The notes under the pieces were generated by a model, which was given only the letters and a program-made list of their open reading frames with translations, had not been told where the DNA came from and ran no database searches. Positions 58,640 through 64,000 of a stretch of 64,000 bases of DNA are shown here, piece by piece (positions within the stretch are counted from its first letter, which is position 1; the number at the start of each line of letters is the position of its first letter). The stretch comes from Tausonia pullulans (lineage: Eukaryota > Basidiomycota > Tremellomycetes > Cystofilobasidiales > Mrakiaceae): positions 930,001 through 994,000 of the forward strand of contig OX637627.1 of assembly GCA_951802195.1 (NCBI GenBank), in the 5' to 3' direction. The position numbers and the translations under genes are program-made.

Positions 58640-61600
58640 CTAATCATCTTCCTGTACTTTGGCCAGTCTTCGGGTCCATACGCGGTGGTCCGTGATGCCT
58701 AATGACTTCTTGAAGCGTTCGAGTTTCTCTACGCCCAGGGCTTTTGTGAGTAGGTCTGCGAGCATGTCCTCCGTTGGACAGTATTGGAGTTCGATAAATC
58801 CGCTCTGCAATGCCTCTCGCCCGTACTTGTAGGCGACGTCGATATGCTTCGTCTTCTCCGAATGCGTCCCGTTTTTGGTTGTCTCGATCGCTCCTTGATT
58901 GTCGACGTTGACCGGGATTGAAGTGAAGTCGAATCCGAGCTGTGCTAGGAGTTTGGCGACCCATCTTAGGGTCTGGCATCCGGCTGAGAGGGCTATGTAC
59001 TCCGCCTCAAGGGATGATCGGCTGACTGCCTTTTGACGTCTGCTCGCCCAGATGACAGTTGATCCAAGAACTTTGACGATGAATCCTGTGGTTGATCGTC
59101 GTGACTCGTGATCTCCGGCGTAGTCGGAATCCGTCCAAAGTTCTATGAGCGGTGCATCTGGTTTCCCTCCGAGCGTGAGTGTTGTATCTGCCGATCCTTG
59201 TAGGTATCGGAAGATCTTCTTGACTGCTCCCCAGTGGACCCTTCGAGGGTCCGAGCTGAATCGGCTAACGACTCCGACCGCGAATGCGATGTCCGGTCGG
59301 GTGCAGACCTGAAGATACATGAGGGAGCCGACCGCTTCGAGGTACGGCACACCGGCCAGCTTTTCCTTTTCTGACGAGGCGAGATCCTCTGACTGGACTG
59401 ACAATTGTCGAAAGTCGTCCATCGGGACCTTGTTTGGCTTGGCGGTGCTCATGTTGAAGCGTTCGAGGACCGATTCGACGTATCGTTGCTGGCTGAGGAA
59501 CATTGTTCCTGCCGTTCGGTCCCGGTGAACGTCGATCCCGAGAATGGTTCCGGGATTAAGATCTCCTCTGTCTTCGATTTTGAACTCCTTTTGGATCTCC
59601 TCCATTACCCATCTTAGGTCTTCCTTTCCTCCTGCTGCGACGAAGTCGTCGACGTACTGGACCATCATGATCCGTCGTCCTTCGCGATATCCGATGTAGA
59701 CGCAGTGATCCGCTTCAACGGGATGGAGGTTGAGCCGTGTTTGGAAGAACCTTGAGGAATGGTTGTAGAATGCGAGGGGAGATTGTCTGAGTCCGTATAG
59801 GGCCTTGAGGAGGTGCGCGACCAATTTCTTGTCCTGCCCTCCCTTCTGTTCATACCCTGTTGGCTGATCCATGTAGACAGTCTCGACCAAGTCTGCCGTG
59901 AGGAACGCCGTTTTGAAGTCTCCTTGGACTAGGTCGAGGTCCTCTAATGCCGCTATGGCGAGGACAATCCTCAGGGAGTTGAGCTTGGATACCGGCGCGT
60001 ACGTCTCGACGTAGTCCACTCCTTCGCGCTGACAGTAGCCTTTGGCCACCCATCTAGCCTTAAAGCGAGTGATCCTCCCGTCTGCTCCTTTCTTGAGCGC
60101 GTACACCCAGCGCCCTCCGACCGTTTTCGATCCCGAGGGTAGCTCCGTGAGTTCAAAGACTCCGTTCCCTTCCATCGAGGCCATCTCTTCGTCCATTGCT
60201 TCCCTCCAGAAGTATGCGTGCTCCGACGTCATTGCTTCTTCGTACGTCTTGGGTAGTGAGGGTGATGGGAGATCCTCGAGGTTTGGTCTTGCCGCATACG
60301 CGTGGCCGACGAAGTCCTCCGAAACGAAATCGGTTATGTCGTAGTCCGTTTGGATGTATTTCGCCGTGTCCGCTACTTCCGCGATCGACCTGTTTCGCAT
60401 CCCTCGACCGTAGCTCCCACTCGATTGAACAGCGGGCTGGTCTTCCTCGACCTCCTCATAGTACCACGAGGGCTTGAGGCGGGATGTCTTTGGTTTGCCT
60501 GCTTCGGCCTTCCCGAGCGGGTCTTGTTGCACTTCTGGCTGCTTGGACGGTTGTGCTTGTTCCGTCGCCTTGTCCTCTTTCGGCTGATCTATTCCTTCTT
60601 TTTCCTCCTCTTCCCTGGATCCATTTGATCCGACCGTCGGCAACTCCGCTGTTTTTAGTGCCCCGAACGTTTCGTCGAAGATCACGTCGCGCGAGTATAT
60701 GATGGCCCTCTTGGGGCTGCCGAAGACCTGGAGTCGGTACGCCTTCTTCCCTTCGGGTTCGCCGTATCCGAGGAAGATGCATTTGATCGCTTTTGACTGG
60801 TGCTTCTTCCTTTCCGGATCGAGTGCATACGCGATGCTTCCGAATGCTCGAAGGTAGGTGAGGTCGGGTTTCCGCTTGTGATAGGCCTGGAATGGGGTTT
60901 GATGGTTGATCGAGGCGGATGGGATGCGGTTAATCGTATAAGTGACGTAGTTCATGGCTTCCGCCCAGTACGATGGGTCAAGCTCCCTCGCGTCTCGTAG
61001 CGCGCAGGTGAGCTTCTCCTCGATGGTCCGCATTCCTCGTTCTGCCTTGCCGTTCTGTTGAGGTGTGCGTGGGATGGTCGTCTCCTGGGTGATCCCCTCG
61101 TCCCGGAGATAGGACTCGTAGTCCTTTGACGTGTATTCCCCGCCGTTATCTGACCTGGTCCGTTTGACGACGTGACCGGTCCGTTTTTCTTCCTTCTTCC
61201 TCCATGCGATAAATGTCGCTAACGTCTCCGACTTCCGTTCCAAAGCGAACGACCAGTGGTAGTTCGAGAAGTCGTCCCAAATCGTCATCATGAAGCGCTT
61301 TCCTTGCGCTGACGCGACGGGCATTGGCCCTTGGAGATCCGTGTGAATAAGTTCAAGCGGAGAGGTCGTTTTGGTTGTGGAGGTGGGAAAGGGGGTCCGA
61401 TGTTGTTTTCCTTCTACGCAAGGCACGCAGATTCGTTCTTTGAATCCATCGATGTCCTCCTTCGTGAAGGCTGGTAGAAGTCTCTGACTGATGAGCTTCT
61501 CCATTGCTGAGATGGAGGTATGGCCGAGCCGGCGGTGGACGAGTTCGATCTTGTCGACTCCCGATGCCGTGAGCGCCACGTCCTCCTCCCTTGAACCGGC

Positions 61601-62935
61601 TCTTCCTGAGTCGGTCACATCCAGCATGTAGAGGTTTTTCGACACCTCCCGACCCTCCATGAAGACTTGCCCATTTCGGATAAATTGACAGTGCTTCTTG
61701 GAGGTGAGCTCCCTCTTGGGGAATCTCGTCTCGACTCCTTTGTTGCCGAGTTGTCCAATGCTGATGAGGTTTGCGAACCCAGGGATGTGATATACCTCCG
61801 AGATCGTGAAGTACCTCTCGACTCCTCCCACTCTCGAGCGCAGGCGGATTTCTCCGATTCCTAATACCTGTGCTGGAGTTCCGTCGGCCGTCCTGACCGT
61901 GTGTTTGAACTGCTTGTACTTGACGAAGCGTTCTCGCTCTCCTACGATGTGATTCGTAGTTCCGCTATCTGCGATATATCCGAGCTTTGTCACGATGTTC
62001 AGTGACTGGTCCGACACTGATGTGGTGGGTCCGACTTGAAGGCTGAAATCCGAGACCGATGGCCCCGCGATGTTCGCCTCGTCCCTCCCTTTGTTTCCCT
62101 TGTTCCCCTTCCTTGGCTTCTTTCCCTTCCCAAACCCTTTGGGTTTTCCGACGAGTTCCCAACACTCGGTCTTGAAGTGTCCAACCTTTCCACAATGATG
62201 GCACGTGGCCTTCTTCCTATCGATCAGCAACGCCGAGTCGTTCGACGTGATTGAGGTGGAGGGTTTGAGTGACTCGTGGGTCCGGACGTAGACCAGGAGG
62301 GATGTTGCGACGGTGGTGGGGGAGAGTTGTTCCTTGGTGTCTTGAGCTCGGAGGGTTTGATGTTGGATGAATGACTCAAAAGAGGCGGGGAGCCCGCTGA
62401 GGAAGAACAGCGAGCTCATACGATCCGGGATGGAGAGGCTGAGGGCCGTCATGTCATCGACGATCCGTTGGAATTCATCGATGTACTCTTGAACGGACCC
62501 TCCCTCCTCCATCCTCAGATCCCTCATCCTCCTGATGGCCATTACTTCTCCTGCACCTCCTTCCACCTTGTGAGTCTTCCTCAGAAGATCCCACGCCTCC
62601 TTTGCGTGCGAGCAGTTCCGTATCCTCGGTAACTCACGGTCGCTGACTGCCATCTGGATTCTGTGGAGCGCGAACTCGTCTTTGCGGTCCCACTCCTTGA
62701 TCTCTGCGGCGTTGGTAGGTGTGGTGGTTGTCTCTTGTGTGTCCTTGTCTGTGACTCTTTGGACTGGAACGGGAGTGGGCCTGGTTTTCGTACCTAGGAC
62801 AACGGGCTTGCAGTCCGCCTCTCCAAAAGCTATAAGCATTCTTACAGCCCAGGTCTCGTAGTTTGTACCATCGAGAGCAGCGAGCTTGAAGAGCTTATGA
62901 TCGAGCTTCTTGGAGTAGGCTTCTGTTAAGGACAT
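58640..62935 (-). CDS. Copia Gag-Pol polyprotein
   Basis: A single 1,431-codon frame contains, in order, a gag-like N-terminal region, a CCHC zinc knuckle, an aspartic protease, a GAG-pre-integrase and integrase core, a copia-type reverse transcriptase and RNase H. The domain order is that of Ty1/copia, with integrase before reverse transcriptase. Gag and Pol share one frame, as known for many copia elements. It looks whole. Confidence 0.95.
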   Translation of the reverse strand: MSLTEAYSKKLDHKLFKLAALDGTNYETWAVRMLIAFGEADCKPVVLGTKTRPTPVPVQRVTDKDTQETTTTPTNAAEIKEWDRKDEFALHRIQMAVSDRELPRIRNCSHAKEAWDLLRKTHKVEGGAGEVMAIRRMRDLRMEEGGSVQEYIDEFQRIVDDMTALSLSIPDRMSSLFFLSGLPASFESFIQHQTLRAQDTKEQLSPTTVATSLLVYVRTHESLKPSTSITSNDSALLIDRKKATCHHCGKVGHFKTECWELVGKPKGFGKGKKPRKGNKGNKGRDEANIAGPSVSDFSLQVGPTTSVSDQSLNIVTKLGYIADSGTTNHIVGERERFVKYKQFKHTVRTADGTPAQVLGIGEIRLRSRVGGVERYFTISEVYHIPGFANLISIGQLGNKGVETRFPKRELTSKKHCQFIRNGQVFMEGREVSKNLYMLDVTDSGRAGSREEDVALTASGVDKIELVHRRLGHTSISAMEKLISQRLLPAFTKEDIDGFKERICVPCVEGKQHRTPFPTSTTKTTSPLELIHTDLQGPMPVASAQGKRFMMTIWDDFSNYHWSFALERKSETLATFIAWRKKEEKRTGHVVKRTRSDNGGEYTSKDYESYLRDEGITQETTIPRTPQQNGKAERGMRTIEEKLTCALRDARELDPSYWAEAMNYVTYTINRIPSASINHQTPFQAYHKRKPDLTYLRAFGSIAYALDPERKKHQSKAIKCIFLGYGEPEGKKAYRLQVFGSPKRAIIYSRDVIFDETFGALKTAELPTVGSNGSREEEEKEGIDQPKEDKATEQAQPSKQPEVQQDPLGKAEAGKPKTSRLKPSWYYEEVEEDQPAVQSSGSYGRGMRNRSIAEVADTAKYIQTDYDITDFVSEDFVGHAYAARPNLEDLPSPSLPKTYEEAMTSEHAYFWREAMDEEMASMEGNGVFELTELPSGSKTVGGRWVYALKKGADGRITRFKARWVAKGYCQREGVDYVETYAPVSKLNSLRIVLAIAALEDLDLVQGDFKTAFLTADLVETVYMDQPTGYEQKGGQDKKLVAHLLKALYGLRQSPLAFYNHSSRFFQTRLNLHPVEADHCVYIGYREGRRIMMVQYVDDFVAAGGKEDLRWVMEEIQKEFKIEDRGDLNPGTILGIDVHRDRTAGTMFLSQQRYVESVLERFNMSTAKPNKVPMDDFRQLSVQSEDLASSEKEKLAGVPYLEAVGSLMYLQVCTRPDIAFAVGVVSRFSSDPRRVHWGAVKKIFRYLQGSADTTLTLGGKPDAPLIELWTDSDYAGDHESRRSTTGFIVKVLGSTVIWASRRQKAVSRSSLEAEYIALSAGCQTLRWVAKLLAQLGFDFTSIPVNVDNQGAIETTKNGTHSEKTKHIDVAYKYGREALQSGFIELQYCPTEDMLADLLTKALGVEKLERFKKSLGITDHRVWTRRLAKVQEDD

Positions 62936-62958
62936 GGTCGCTATTGGTGCTGATAACG

Positions 62959-63134
62959 TGTTGAAGGTCTATGTTCGCCCTGGGGTCCAATGTGGTTGCA
63001 AGCTTATTTCATATACCCACTCGACTCTACCCGCTCATATAAGGTTAACCTAGTGGCGTAAAAAGTACTACAAAGGGAGGACAAGGGATGAAAACTACTA
63101 GATTATAGGTCTCCGTGAATCGCTCCTTCCAACA
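62959..63134 (-). repeat. LTR of the copia element (5' LTR in element orientation)
   Basis: 176 bases and apparently identical to 58425-58600. The target duplication TCCAC follows directly at 63135-63139. Confidence 0.95.
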
Positions 63135-63305
63135 TCCACCTCCCCTGTCACCATCGTCCCCCCCACCCCCATCCCCATCCCCGCCATCTTCGCTCCCCCT
63201 GAACCCACCCTCCACTCCTTCTCTCATCCCCTCCACGCCGTCCTCCCAGGCATCCATCGAGCGCACCCTCGTGACCTTGGCTGAAGCCGAGGACATGGAA
63301 GAATA

Positions 63306-64000
63306 ATGGTGTACAACGATGTACAGATCGTCGCGGCGAACATCCAGAGGGTGTTCACGCGAGATCGCGCCCGCAGTCTCCTCCTCTCCCTCTATTCACG
63401 ATCCAAGGCTGACATATACCTTCTCTCAGAAGTGGCATGCACAACACCAGATCAGGTAGCGACCTGGACAGCCGAGTGTGAAGATATGGGCTTCGGCTCG
63501 ATCTTTACGGTCGGCTGCCAGACTGCCATCCTCTGGCGGCAGGCCTCTCGATTCCTCCCTCCCAATACCCCTCCGACTAGGATCAGATCCATCTCCCGCT
63601 CCTCTCCCATCTTACGAACCAACCTGACGGATGCCGTGTTCGTCATCGCCGGTGAAGCCGTCAGGATGGCTGCAGTCTACGTCCCCTGCCGAGACAGCCA
63701 AACGAACGGCCGCTCGACAAAGGAGTTCCTCTCTACTCTATCTCGCAAGATACCTGCCCACTCTGACATCCCTCTCCTCCTGGGCGGGGACTGGAACTGT
63801 GTGGAGGACAGCTACCTCGACGGGATGAGCCAATTTACCCAGAACGCGGGAAAGGAGGAAATGTGCCGGCTGGTCCGGGACTTTGCCCTCTCCGACCCAT
63901 ACCGATCCTTATACCCGCTCCAGCGCGAGTACACTAACTATACTGGCATCACGCGAGCAGATCGCCGCATCGATCGCTTCTACCTGTCCCCTCTACTCGC
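63306..64000 (+). CDS. LINE ORF2, apurinic-type endonuclease domain (partial)
   Basis: The ATG at 63306 overlaps the ORF1 stop (TAATG). The frame is open without interruption to the end of the window: VQIVAANIQRVFTRDRARSL, ADIYLLSEVACTTPD, RMAAVYVPCRD, LLLGGDWNCVEDSYLDG, LVRDFALSDPYRSLYP, YTNYTGITRADRRIDRFYLS. The N (AANIQR), E (LLSEV), Y-P (VYVP), GGDWN, and T-x-RIDRFY blocks are the catalytic signature of LINE endonucleases, which nick target DNA to prime reverse transcription. The degenerate LINE at 12845-13830 shows the same blocks, so both belong to related lineages. Confidence 0.9.
   Translation, partial: MVYNDVQIVAANIQRVFTRDRARSLLLSLYSRSKADIYLLSEVACTTPDQVATWTAECEDMGFGSIFTVGCQTAILWRQASRFLPPNTPPTRIRSISRSSPILRTNLTDAVFVIAGEAVRMAAVYVPCRDSQTNGRSTKEFLSTLSRKIPAHSDIPLLLGGDWNCVEDSYLDGMSQFTQNAGKEEMCRLVRDFALSDPYRSLYPLQREYTNYTGITRADRRIDRFYLSPLL

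Larger units (their letters stand above)
58425..63134 (-). mobile_element. Complete Ty1/copia LTR retrotransposon
   Basis: The element is 4,710 bases long, bounded by two 176-base direct LTRs that begin TGTTG and end CAACA, and flanked by a 5-base target duplication TCCAC (58420-58424 and 63135-63139). It sits on the minus strand inside a LINE. Between the LTRs one open frame of 1,431 codons encodes gag with a zinc knuckle, protease, integrase, reverse transcriptase and RNase H in the copia order, as a single polyprotein. The two LTRs look identical by eye, so the insertion is very recent. The element looks whole. Confidence 0.95.
57824..64000 (+). mobile_element. LINE (non-LTR retrotransposon), interrupted by a copia element, 3' part beyond the window
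   Basis: The coding part starts with an ATG frame at 57824 (MASAIEPRSSTAID), in the same frame as the end of ORF1 (PPPLSPSSPPPPSPSPP..., ASIERTLVTLAEAEDMEE, stop at 63304-63306). ORF1 contains internal stops, the first at about 58091, so it is not a clean reading frame. ORF2 follows with an endonuclease domain and is open to the window edge. The LTR element at 58425-63134 lies inside ORF1. The true 5' end of the LINE is not defined; it may lie between the tRNA gene (57492) and 57824. The reverse transcriptase would lie beyond position 64000. Confidence 0.8.

Overview
The window looks like nuclear DNA from a basidiomycete fungus, most likely a GC-rich yeast-forming lineage such as the Microbotryomycetes (Rhodotorula/Sporobolomyces relatives). 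That placement is an inference from the high GC, the many short introns in nearly every gene, the recurrent CTGAC branch-site motif, and the gene set. Introns are inferred by eye from GT...AG borders and restored protein motifs; no transcript data were available.

Host genes fall in three blocks. The left block (1-11.8 kb) holds a METTL21-type methyltransferase (cut by the window edge), a MEMO1 protein, a mitochondrial hydroxyacid-oxoacid transhydrogenase, a GILT-type thiol reductase, one uncertain gene and actin. The middle block (21.9-54.3 kb) holds CGI121 (KEOPS), a membrane-anchored protein disulfide isomerase, complex I subunit NDUFS8, a multi-pass hybrid histidine kinase, YPI1 (PP1 inhibitor), a small basic Ala/Lys/Pro-rich protein, two Ser-rich proteins of unknown function, a kinesin-3 (UNC-104/KIF1A class), a two-exon 84-residue putative mitochondrial protein, and the small subunit of ribonucleotide reductase. 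These are ordinary housekeeping genes in mixed orientation; no operon or metabolic cluster is evident.

Two stretches are gene-poor and full of relics. 12.8-21.8 kb carries a degenerate LINE, a broken membrane-protein gene, a broken piece of a Nedd4/Rsp5-like ligase (two WW domains), three tandem poly(A)-ended retroposon copies and a tRNA-Gly(UCC) gene. 55-64 kb carries two more retroposon copies, an identical second tRNA-Gly(UCC) gene, and a LINE (open at the window edge) into whose ORF1 region a complete, very young Ty1/copia element has inserted.

The best observations are these: an actin start codon that must be assembled by splicing (A|TG); the repeated arrangement of poly(A) retroposons just upstream of both tRNA-Gly genes with a LINE just downstream of one, which suggests tRNA-gene-associated integration; the young copia element with identical LTRs and a 5-bp target duplication; and a cluster of ACGCGT (MCB) sites upstream of the ribonucleotide reductase gene.
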